A DNA stretch of 64,000 nt, taken from assembly GCA_041739525.1 (NCBI GenBank), contig JBGSNQ010000062.1:1-64000 (forward strand), read 5' to 3'. The notes beneath the pieces were generated by a model. That model had not been told where the DNA came from. It made no database searches and saw only the letters and a program-made list of their open reading frames with translations. Both the position numbers and the translations under genes were made by a program. The DNA is from DATJGR01 sp041739525. Lineage in GTDB: Bacteria; Pseudomonadota; Gammaproteobacteria; Pseudomonadales; Azotimanducaceae. Shown here piece by piece: positions 42,063 through 49,507 of this stretch (positions within the stretch are counted from its first letter, which is position 1; each line of letters opens with the position of its first letter).

Positions 42063-42905
42063 TCATCGACGCGCGAGCGTTCCCAGTTCCGCAACGGTAT
42101 CCAGCGCCTTCGCCTCGGTGTCTTGCGGCAACAGCGCAATCAGGCGATGCACGCCTGCGTCGGCAAACCGCTCGACGAGTTCCTTTGTCACTTTACCGCG
42201 TGGAGTGATGCTGATCTCGAGTTCGCCAAGATCATCGGCGCGACCCCACCGCGCCTGTGCAGCGCCTAATCGTTCTATGCACCCGCGCGCGGCATCCACG
42301 TCCATGGCGAAACCATACCAGCCCTGGCCGACGCGCACCGCGCGCTCGATCGCCGCATCGCTGGCACCGCCGACGACGATCGGCGGACCACCCACCTGCA
42401 CCGGTCGCGGGCGCGATTGAATACCCGCGAAGCCGACGAAGCGGCCGTCGAAGGCGGGTTGATCGTCGCGCCACAACACGCGCATGGCGGCGATGCACTC
42501 ATCGGTTCGTGCACCTCGATCCGCGAACGGAATGCCGAGCGCACGGAACTCGGGTTCGAGGTAGCCGGCGCCGATGCCGAGAATCAAGCGTCCACCCGAC
42601 AATACGTCGAGGCTCGCCATCTCTTTCGCCAGCACCACCGCATTGCGCTGCGCGATCAAAACGATGCCGGTGCCGAGCTTGATGCGCTCCGTCACTGCAG
42701 CGATGTACGACAACACCGTCGACGGATGCAGCATCGGGAACAACGGCGGCGCGGGCGACGGCGCCTTTTGCGGATCGGGCAACACGACGTGCTCTCCAGT
42801 CCACACCGATTCGAGACCCGTTCGCTCCGCGGCCTGCGCCACTTGCCGCGCCACTGCGGGGTCTGCGCAGACGCCCGACCCGATTCCGAATATGCCGATC
42901 TTCAT
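42063..42905 (-). CDS. LLM-class F420-dependent oxidoreductase (Rv2161c-like)
   Basis: A 280-residue luciferase-like enzyme. It has MKIGIFGIGSGVCADPAVAR, ERTGLESVWTGEHVVLPDPQ, ERIKLGTGIVLIAQRNAVVLAKEMASLDVLSGGRLILG and GIGAGYLEPEFRALG. The compact length and the EHV motif match the F420-dependent Rv2161c-type group. The ATG at 42905 sits 5 bases from GGAGG. It is cotranscribed with an enone-reducing MDR and divergent from a Gfo/Idh dehydrogenase, hinting at a reductive step on an unsaturated ketone. Confidence 0.86.
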   Translation of the reverse strand: MKIGIFGIGSGVCADPAVARQVAQAAERTGLESVWTGEHVVLPDPQKAPSPAPPLFPMLHPSTVLSYIAAVTERIKLGTGIVLIAQRNAVVLAKEMASLDVLSGGRLILGIGAGYLEPEFRALGIPFADRGARTDECIAAMRVLWRDDQPAFDGRFVGFAGIQSRPRPVQVGGPPIVVGGASDAAIERAVRVGQGWYGFAMDVDAARGCIERLGAAQARWGRADDLGELEISITPRGKVTKELVERFADAGVHRLIALLPQDTEAKALDTVAELGTLARR

Positions 42906-42998
42906 GATCACCTCCGCGGTTTCTTAGGCCGGATTTGAACTCCCTCTGCGCTCCAGATAGTGTCCGCGCCGGATTCACGACGCGGACAGAGTAACAGC

Positions 42999-44093
42999 AT
43001 GACGCTCGGCATTGGCCTGATCGGTTGCGGCTTCATCGGCAAATTCCACGCGCGCAACATTCGCGACATCGCGCGCTCTGGAGCAAACGCTGCACCGCTC
43101 GACGTCGAGTACTTTGCCGCCTGCGACCGTGACCCTGCCCGCGCAACTGCTTTCGCCGAACACGCCGGCTGCAAACTCACGACCACGAATGCGGCGGAAG
43201 TGATCGCGTCGCCGAGTGTCGACGCGGTGTACATCTGCACCGAAACCGTCGAACACGTCGAACTGGTAGTCGCCGCCGCAAAAGCGGGAAAGCACATCTT
43301 CTGCGAGAAACCGCTCGCAACCACGCTGGCCGACGCACGCCGAATGCATGCGGCGGTGAAGGCCGCCGGAATCACCAACCAGGTGGGACTGGTGCTGCGC
43401 TACTCGCCGGTGTTCCGCGTGATCGAAGATCTCATGCACCAGGACAACCTCGGCGCGCTGCTCGCCATCCAACTGCGCGACGACCAGTTCTTTCCAGTGC
43501 GTGGCCAGTACGCGTCGAGCTGGCGCGGCGACGTGGCACGCGCCGGCGGCGGCACGCTGATCGAACACTCCATCCACGATCTCGATCTGATCGCTCGGCT
43601 CGCCGGCGATATCGACACCGTTCGTTGCCGCACGCGCAACATCAGCGGCCACAAAGGCGTGGAAGACATCGCGATGATCACGTTCGAACACACAGGCGGC
43701 CACACCACGCAACTTGGTTCGATCTGGCACTCAATGGACGATCGCCCCTCGACGCGGCGCATCGAGATTTTCTTCGAAGGCGGCTACATCGCCACCGAGC
43801 ACGACTATTTCGGCTCAGTCGTGTATCAGGGCCGCAGCGGCAATGCGGTGACGCTGTCTTCGGACGAAGTGTTGTCGCGCTATATGAGCCTCGAAGGACT
43901 CGATCCGGTGGACTACGACCTGCGCAGCCTGGGCGGCATGTGCGACCGCGCGTTCATTCAGGCTGCCATCGCAGAGCGCCCGGCACATCCGAGCTTTGCC
44001 GACGCGCTGCTAGCACACGAACTGGTGGAAGCGTGCTATCGCAGTGCCGCCGAAACGCGTGACGTGACGCTGGCCGAAATCCAGCGCACCTGA
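42999..44093 (+). CDS. Gfo/Idh/MocA-family oxidoreductase
   Basis: A 364-residue two-domain NAD(P)-dependent dehydrogenase. The Rossmann half begins GIGLIGCGFIGKFHARNIR and contains the family's AGKHIFCEKPLATTLADARR (EKP motif, catalytic Lys). The C-terminal sheet domain has GGGTLIEHSIHDLDLIARLAG, with the H-x3-D substrate pair. It oxidises or reduces sugar or inositol hydroxyls, or trans-dihydrodiols. The ATG at 42999 is preferred over a longer frame at 42960. It is divergent from the LLM-MDR operon, and a 13-bp tandem repeat follows its stop. Confidence 0.88.
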   Translation: MTLGIGLIGCGFIGKFHARNIRDIARSGANAAPLDVEYFAACDRDPARATAFAEHAGCKLTTTNAAEVIASPSVDAVYICTETVEHVELVVAAAKAGKHIFCEKPLATTLADARRMHAAVKAAGITNQVGLVLRYSPVFRVIEDLMHQDNLGALLAIQLRDDQFFPVRGQYASSWRGDVARAGGGTLIEHSIHDLDLIARLAGDIDTVRCRTRNISGHKGVEDIAMITFEHTGGHTTQLGSIWHSMDDRPSTRRIEIFFEGGYIATEHDYFGSVVYQGRSGNAVTLSSDEVLSRYMSLEGLDPVDYDLRSLGGMCDRAFIQAAIAERPAHPSFADALLAHELVEACYRSAAETRDVTLAEIQRT

Positions 44094-44097
44094 TCTG

Positions 44098-44149
44098 ACT
44101 GAACGGTTCGACTGAACGGTCCGACCGAACGATTCGACCGAATGCGACC
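44098..44149 (+). repeat. 13-bp tandem repeat, about four units
   Basis: Three full units, actgaacggttcg, actgaacggtccg and accgaacgattcg, run from 44098 to 44136 directly after the Gfo/Idh stop. A fourth, degraded unit (accgaatgcgacc) follows. Units differ by one to three substitutions. No gene is present in the remaining spacer to 44240. Confidence 0.85.
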
Positions 44150-44240
44150 GTAGACGACATCGACCCCGCCCAAGTAACCTGCGAATTCAAACGAATTAAT
44201 CCCGTTCGAAACCTACACGAACAAACACGAGCGAGCTCTC

Positions 44241-45419
44241 ATGAATGCACGTCAACCGTTGCGCAGCGGCATCTTCCTTGCACCGTTCCATCCCATTAAC
44301 GAAGACCCGACCCTCGCGATCCGCCGCGACATCCAGCTGGTCGAGTGGCTCGACGAACTCGGCTACGAAGAGGCATGGATCGGCGAACACCACTCGGCGG
44401 GTTTCGAAATCATCTCGTCGCCCGAGGTGTTCATCGCCGCGGCTGCGGAGCGCACACAGCGCATCAAACTCGGCACCGGCGTGGTGTCGTTGCCGTATCA
44501 CAACCCGCTGACGGCCGCGAACCGCATCATCCAGCTCGACCACCAGACGCGCGGCCGCGTGATCTTCGGCGTCGGCCCGGGCCTGTTGCCGTCCGATGCA
44601 ATGATGATGGGTATTCCCGTCGACAAGCAGCGCGACCGCATGGTCGAGTCGATCGAAGTGATCCTGCGGCTGTTCAAAGGCGAAACCGTCACGAAGGAAA
44701 CCGAGTGGTTCAAGCTGACGAACGCACGCATCCAATTGCTGCCGTTCACGAAGCCGTACCCGGAAATCGCCGTCGCCAGTTCGGTTACGCCTTCCGGTGG
44801 CACACTTGCCGGCCGCCACGACTTCGGCATGTTGTGCGTGGCCGCAACGAACCCGCTCGGCTACGACGCGCTTGGCATCAACTGGGAAGTTGCGAAGAAG
44901 ACCGCGGCAGAGCACGGCCGCACGATGGATCCGGGTCGCTTGCGCCTGATCGGCCCGATGCACATCGCAGAAACGCGCAAGGAAGCCCGCGAACAGGTGC
45001 AATTCGGCTTCCATCAATGGAGCGGCTACTTCAATTCGATCAACCGCATGGGCGCTGAAGACCTGCAAGGCAAAGATCCGATCGACGCGATGATCGAACG
45101 CGGCGCCGGCATCATCGGCACGCCCGACGACGCCATCGCGCAGATCGAACGTTTGGAGCAGAAGATCCCGAACTTCGGTACGTACCTGATGCTCGCCCAC
45201 AACTGGGCGAACTTCGAAGACACCAAGCGTTCATACGCGCTGTTTGCGCAGCACGTGAAGCCGCACTTCAACCGCGTGAATAGCGCCCGTGCGGAATCGC
45301 TGCAATGGGCGGCCGACAACTCGGATACGTTCATGGGTGCGGCGATGGGCGCGGCCGCGAAGACCATCGAGAAGTACCAGCGCGCAGAAGCCGAAAAGGC
45401 CCAGAAGAAAGCCGGTTGA
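44241..45419 (+). CDS. LLM-class flavin monooxygenase (limonene-monooxygenase-like)
   Basis: A 392-residue luciferase-like protein, longer than the F420 members here. It has GIFLAPFHPINEDPTLAIRR, GYEEAWIGEHHSAGFEIISSPEVF, KLGTGVVSLPYHNPLTAANR and PYPEIAVASSVTPSGGTLAG. The EHHSAG and PYHNPL segments resemble the FMN-dependent limonene/alkanal monooxygenase branch, so FMNH2 plus oxygen is more likely than F420. A basic Ala/Lys tail ends the protein. It may oxygenate a terpenoid or similar hydrocarbon. Convergent with the carboxylesterase, with a hairpin between. Confidence 0.82.
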   Translation: MNARQPLRSGIFLAPFHPINEDPTLAIRRDIQLVEWLDELGYEEAWIGEHHSAGFEIISSPEVFIAAAAERTQRIKLGTGVVSLPYHNPLTAANRIIQLDHQTRGRVIFGVGPGLLPSDAMMMGIPVDKQRDRMVESIEVILRLFKGETVTKETEWFKLTNARIQLLPFTKPYPEIAVASSVTPSGGTLAGRHDFGMLCVAATNPLGYDALGINWEVAKKTAAEHGRTMDPGRLRLIGPMHIAETRKEAREQVQFGFHQWSGYFNSINRMGAEDLQGKDPIDAMIERGAGIIGTPDDAIAQIERLEQKIPNFGTYLMLAHNWANFEDTKRSYALFAQHVKPHFNRVNSARAESLQWAADNSDTFMGAAMGAAAKTIEKYQRAEAEKAQKKAG

Positions 45420-45427
45420 GCCGCAGG

Positions 45428-45447
45428 GGCGCGGTACCTACCGCGCC
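45428..45447. terminator. Hairpin between convergent LLM and esterase genes
   Basis: GGCGCGGTA-CC-TACCGCGCC is a near-perfect palindromic hairpin overlapping the esterase stop codon. No T-tract is present; it may act as a weak bidirectional terminator. Confidence 0.4.
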
Positions 45448-46994
45448 TCCGCCCCTTCCCATCGTTGTTGGAAAAAGTCGAGCTGAGGTGCGCGGAACTT
45501 CTGTACAACTTCGATCTTTGGCCGCACCACGAGCCATTCGTCGGAACCCGCGGAATATTCCGGCCAGCGCGGCAGACCTCTTCCGTTTGGATCGCCGCTG
45601 CGCGCGAAGTTCGCCCAATAGGTGTTCATGATCGCGGCCATCGCCTCGTCCTCTTTCGTGGCCAGCATCTGTACGACTTTCGGTAACTGATTGAACGCGT
45701 CGAACACGTAGGCGATTTCGGCGCCATGCGCGGCACCCGGTACTTTGCCGCGGCGACGTTCAAGCACGTAGTCGAAGTGATAGAGATACACAGGCGCATC
45801 GCGCGCAGCGACAGAACGCGCAACGTGCCGCGCGCCCGACGTGAACGTCGCATCGCCGAATGCCTGGTTCGCAAGATCGGTGTCGTCAGTGGCGACTCCG
45901 GCATACAGCTTCTTCAATCCGACGGCGTCCGCGCCAAGTGTCGTCAGCAGCTTGTTCGCATCGGTTCCGAACGCCTCGAGCACACTCGCTTCGTAGCTGT
46001 TGGTGCCGATCAGCAGCGGCACGCGATGGAAGTCACCGTTCGCCAAACGTACGCCTGGATCGTCAGGCACCCACACGCCGTCGATGACCGGTCCCACTCC
46101 GCCGAGACCTTCCGCCAGCTGTCCGTCGCCCAGCACTTGTTGCGTCGATAGCATGCGCAACGCGGAGGCGTCGGCAGCGCCGACGCTTTTCGCCCATGCA
46201 ACCCCTTGATCGAGCAACGACTGCTTCGAGCCACGCGCCGAATCCAGCCGCCGGTCGAGCTGATGCCCGCCGCCGCTCTCGATGATCGCTTTCTGGAACA
46301 AGCCTTCCGCTTTAGGCGACGTCAGCAGGTGCAACACGCCGGCGCCGCCGGCGGATTCGCCGAACACGGTTACGTTGTCGGGGTCGCCGCCGAAGGCCGC
46401 GATGTTTGTTTGCACCCATTCGAGTGCGGCGGCCTGGTCCATCAAACCGAAGTTGCCCTGCGCATCTCCGGCATTCGCCGCCGATAGCGCCGGGTGCGCG
46501 AAGAAACCGAACCGACCGAGCCGATAGTTCAGCGTCACCAGCACGATGCCGCGCTTCGCGAACCGGGTGCCGTCATAGATGGGCATCGATCCGGAACCAA
46601 GACGGAATGCGCCACCATGAATCCACACCATCACCGGCCGCTTGCCGGCCAGCGCCTCGGTCCACACGTTCAGGAACAGACAACTCTCGTCCGTCGCGCC
46701 CGCATCGCCTGCTCGATTGCGCCGCGCCGGTTGCGGACACGCCGCGCCGAAATGAGTTGCATCGCGCGGCTGCGTCCATGCTGCCGGCGGTTGTGGTGGA
46801 CGCCAGCGCAGCGCTCCGACGGGCGGTGCTGCATAGGGAATGCCCTTGAACGTCAGCACGCCGTTTTCGCTCATGCCGATCAATGGCCCCGAACTTGTCT
46901 GCGCTGTTGTATGCACTGCCGGATCAGCCCTTACGAGCAACACGGTGGCGACGCACACCAAGGCGACCACTGCGCGAGCAGAGCGAACGTACAT
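45438..46994 (-). CDS. Secreted type-B carboxylesterase/lipase
   Basis: A 518-residue alpha/beta hydrolase. An N-terminal signal (ARAVVALVCVATVLLVRADP) is followed by SGPLIGMSENGVLTFKGIPYAAPPVG and the oxyanion segment VMVWIHGGAFRLGSGSMP. The nucleophile elbow is VFGESAGGAGVLHLL, and a C-terminal catalytic His is expected near PGAAHGAEIAYVFD. It cleaves carboxylic esters outside the cytoplasm. The ATG at 46994 has a GGGGAG site; the frame is open 27 codons further but loses the signal position. Could release acyl or terpenyl esters that feed the CoA pathways here. Confidence 0.9.
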   Translation of the reverse strand: MYVRSARAVVALVCVATVLLVRADPAVHTTAQTSSGPLIGMSENGVLTFKGIPYAAPPVGALRWRPPQPPAAWTQPRDATHFGAACPQPARRNRAGDAGATDESCLFLNVWTEALAGKRPVMVWIHGGAFRLGSGSMPIYDGTRFAKRGIVLVTLNYRLGRFGFFAHPALSAANAGDAQGNFGLMDQAAALEWVQTNIAAFGGDPDNVTVFGESAGGAGVLHLLTSPKAEGLFQKAIIESGGGHQLDRRLDSARGSKQSLLDQGVAWAKSVGAADASALRMLSTQQVLGDGQLAEGLGGVGPVIDGVWVPDDPGVRLANGDFHRVPLLIGTNSYEASVLEAFGTDANKLLTTLGADAVGLKKLYAGVATDDTDLANQAFGDATFTSGARHVARSVAARDAPVYLYHFDYVLERRRGKVPGAAHGAEIAYVFDAFNQLPKVVQMLATKEDEAMAAIMNTYWANFARSGDPNGRGLPRWPEYSAGSDEWLVVRPKIEVVQKFRAPQLDFFQQRWEGAEAR

Positions 46995-47135
46995 CGGCAC
47001 TCCCCGAAATCCACTGAAACGCGAGCCTACATCAGCCCATCGCCTTCGCCAGCCTGCACGAAGGCGCGCCGACAACTTGGTTCACTGGAGCGCCTCTGCT
47101 ATAAAGCCGCGCACAAAAACTACCCGGAATCGACG

Positions 47136-48383
47136 ATGCTCCGAAGCAGGTTTCTAGCGATGTGTGCGGTGTTCGGAATCGTCTACGGCTGTGGCCAGCA
47201 GCAGTCGGCAAGCACGCCTGCGACTCCCGCAGACTACGAAAAAACGCTGCGCACGCAGCTCGAGTCGGCAAAACCGGGCGACGTGATCACCATTCCCGAA
47301 GGCACGTTCCCGATGACGCGCAGCCTCGTGCTGTCGACGAGCGACGTCACCATCAAAGGTGCCGGAATGGACAAGAGCGTGCTGTCGTTCAAAGGACAGA
47401 TCGCCGGCGCCGAAGGTCTGCTCGTGAACGCGAGCAACTTCACCATCGAAGACGTTGCAATCGAAGACACGAAAGGCGACGCGCTGAAAGTGAACGAAGG
47501 ATCCAACATCGTCATCCGGCGCGTTCGCACCGAGTGGACCGGCGGGCCGAACACGAAGAACGGCGCTTACGGCATCTATCCGGTGATGACGCAGAACACG
47601 CTGGTCGATGGTTCCGTGGCCATCGGCGCGTCGGACGCCGGCATCTACGTCGGGCAGTCGCAGAACGTGGTGATTCGCAACAGTCGCGCCGAATTCAACG
47701 TGGCCGGCATCGAGATCGAGAACACCATCGGCGCCGACGTGCACGACAACATCGCCACCAACAACACCGGCGGAATCCTGGTGTTCAACATGCCGGACCT
47801 GAAGCAGCCGGGGCACAACACCCGCGTCTTCAACAATCAGGTCGTGGGCAATAACACCAAGAACTTCGGTGCGGAAGGCAGCGCAGTAGCGAGCGTGCCG
47901 GCCGGTTCCGGCGTGGTGATCAATTCGAACGACAACGTCGAGATCTTCGACAACACCATCGGCGACAACAAGACGGCCAACGTGCTCATCTCGAGCTACT
48001 TCAGCGTGCAGTATTCCGGCGAACGCAAACTGGCCGAGACGTTCGACGCCTATCCCGAAGGCATCTTCATCTACGGCAACACGTTCTCGAAGGGCGGCAC
48101 CGCGCCCGATCGGGCTGCCTTGCAGGCACTGCGCGAAGCGATGTTCGGCGCCGACGGTAATCTGTCCGACGTCGTGTGGGATGGCATCGTGAACTCCGAC
48201 AAATTTGTCGAGGGGCGCTTGCCTGCCGAACTGTCCATCTGCGTCGACAACGGCACGGCCGATCTGCTGAACGTCGACAACGCCAACAAGAACGCGAATC
48301 CAAAGATCGACACGGCAGCGCACCGTTGCCAACTCGAGAAATTGCCGGCCATCGTTTTGCCCGTATCGTCCACCACGTCGTGA
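47136..48383 (+). CDS. Parallel beta-helix repeat lipoprotein (TIGR03805-like)
   Basis: A 415-residue lipoprotein. The lipobox is IVYGC (C19), followed by LESAKPGDVITIPEGTFPMTRS and many right-handed beta-helix rungs: NFTIEDVAIEDTKGDALKVN, NIVIRRVRTEWTG, AGIYVGQSQNVVIRNSRAEF, AGIEIENTIGADVHDNIATN. This matches the beta-helix family found regularly as the partner of the diheme cytochrome gene that follows, joined here by a GTGA overlap. The ATG at 47136 is chosen because it gives a clean signal; the longer frame is not protein-like. No carbohydrate-active site is evident, and the function of the pair is unknown. Confidence 0.87.
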   Translation: MLRSRFLAMCAVFGIVYGCGQQQSASTPATPADYEKTLRTQLESAKPGDVITIPEGTFPMTRSLVLSTSDVTIKGAGMDKSVLSFKGQIAGAEGLLVNASNFTIEDVAIEDTKGDALKVNEGSNIVIRRVRTEWTGGPNTKNGAYGIYPVMTQNTLVDGSVAIGASDAGIYVGQSQNVVIRNSRAEFNVAGIEIENTIGADVHDNIATNNTGGILVFNMPDLKQPGHNTRVFNNQVVGNNTKNFGAEGSAVASVPAGSGVVINSNDNVEIFDNTIGDNKTANVLISSYFSVQYSGERKLAETFDAYPEGIFIYGNTFSKGGTAPDRAALQALREAMFGADGNLSDVVWDGIVNSDKFVEGRLPAELSICVDNGTADLLNVDNANKNANPKIDTAAHRCQLEKLPAIVLPVSSTTS

Positions 48384-49507
48384 TCCGCAGATTTTCGATC
48401 GGGTGCCTCGTCGCAGCGCTCTGCGCGTGCGGCGGCGCGCCGCGATCGGTACAGCATTTCGCGTCTGACGCGTATCCGGCGCACCTCTCGGAGTGGGGTG
48501 TACTCAGTGTCGCCGACGATCGGCTGGCGCTGAGCGAAGGCTTCCTGCCCTACGATCTCAATACGCCGCTGTTCAGCGACTACGCGCACAAACTGCGCGC
48601 CGCGTGGTTACCGCCGGGCACCCATGCGAGCTACAGCGCCGACAGTGTCTTCGACTTTCCCGTAGGAACGATCCTCTCGAAGACCTTCTACTACCCGCGC
48701 GCGGCCGCGCCGGAAGGCGCACTGCTGCGCAACGAGGACGATAGCTTCGACTTCACCGGCACCGATCTCGATCTGCGCAAAGTGCGCTTGATCGAAACGC
48801 GCCTGCTGGTGCGCCAGGAAAGCGGTTGGGATGCGCTGACGTATGTCTGGGATGCCGCACAGCACGAAGCGACGCTGGAGATTGCCGGCGACATCAAGCA
48901 GCTCGAAGTGGTGACAAGCGAAGGCGCCGTACAGCAGGTGCACTACGTCATCCCAACCCGGAACGAATGTGCAAATTGCCACGCCACCGAGCACGCGTCC
49001 GGCAAGATCCATCCGATCGGACTCGCGGCGCGGCATCTCAACAAGACGTACGAACACTACGCAGACGGCGCCGCCCCTCAACTGCAGCGTTGGGTGGAAC
49101 GCGGCTACCTCGACCACTCCGCCGACGATGCGCCCGCAAACGCGCTGTGGCGTGCCGGTGCCACCGACGACATCGAGCACCGCGCACGGTCGTATCTGGA
49201 CGTGAACTGCGGCCACTGCCACAACCCGAAGGGCGCGGCCGATACGTCGGGGCTGTTTCTGAACGCGAGCGAAACCTCGCCGCGCAGGCTGGGCGTGTGC
49301 AAACCGCCCATCGCTGCAGGCCGCGGCACCGGCGGACGTCACGTGTCCGTCATGCCCGGCAAGCCGGACGAGTCGATCATGATCTACAGGGTGGACGATA
49401 CCGACCCCGGCATCATGATGCCCGAACTCGGCCGCACGACCGTGCACGAAGAAGGCGTCGCGCTGCTGCGACACTGGGTGGAATCGCTACCGGGCGTCTG
49501 TTCCTGA
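48380..49507 (+). CDS. Diheme c-type cytochrome lipoprotein (SO2930/TIGR03806-like)
   Basis: A 375-residue exported protein. The lipobox LCAC (C17) lies in IGCLVAALCACGG. The body opens LSEWGVLSVADDRLALSEGF and has a beta-rich middle. Two heme c motifs follow: C197-A-N-C200-H201 and C277-G-H-C280-H281. A distal Met ligand could come from VMPGKPDES or IMMPELG. The GTG start overlaps the beta-helix gene stop. Family members pair with that beta-helix protein, and electron transfer at the outer membrane or periplasm is likely. The last 21 bases overlap the convergent histidine kinase gene. Confidence 0.88.
   Translation: MIRRFSIGCLVAALCACGGAPRSVQHFASDAYPAHLSEWGVLSVADDRLALSEGFLPYDLNTPLFSDYAHKLRAAWLPPGTHASYSADSVFDFPVGTILSKTFYYPRAAAPEGALLRNEDDSFDFTGTDLDLRKVRLIETRLLVRQESGWDALTYVWDAAQHEATLEIAGDIKQLEVVTSEGAVQQVHYVIPTRNECANCHATEHASGKIHPIGLAARHLNKTYEHYADGAAPQLQRWVERGYLDHSADDAPANALWRAGATDDIEHRARSYLDVNCGHCHNPKGAADTSGLFLNASETSPRRLGVCKPPIAAGRGTGGRHVSVMPGKPDESIMIYRVDDTDPGIMMPELGRTTVHEEGVALLRHWVESLPGVCS

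Noticed and set aside
44098..44149. CRISPR array
   Set aside because: Units are contiguous 13-mers with no spacers and there are no cas genes.
44241..45419. Fifth F420-dependent LLM enzyme
   Set aside because: Length and the EHHSAG/PYHNPL segments fit the FMN-dependent limonene/alkanal monooxygenase branch better, so it was not counted with the F420 set.
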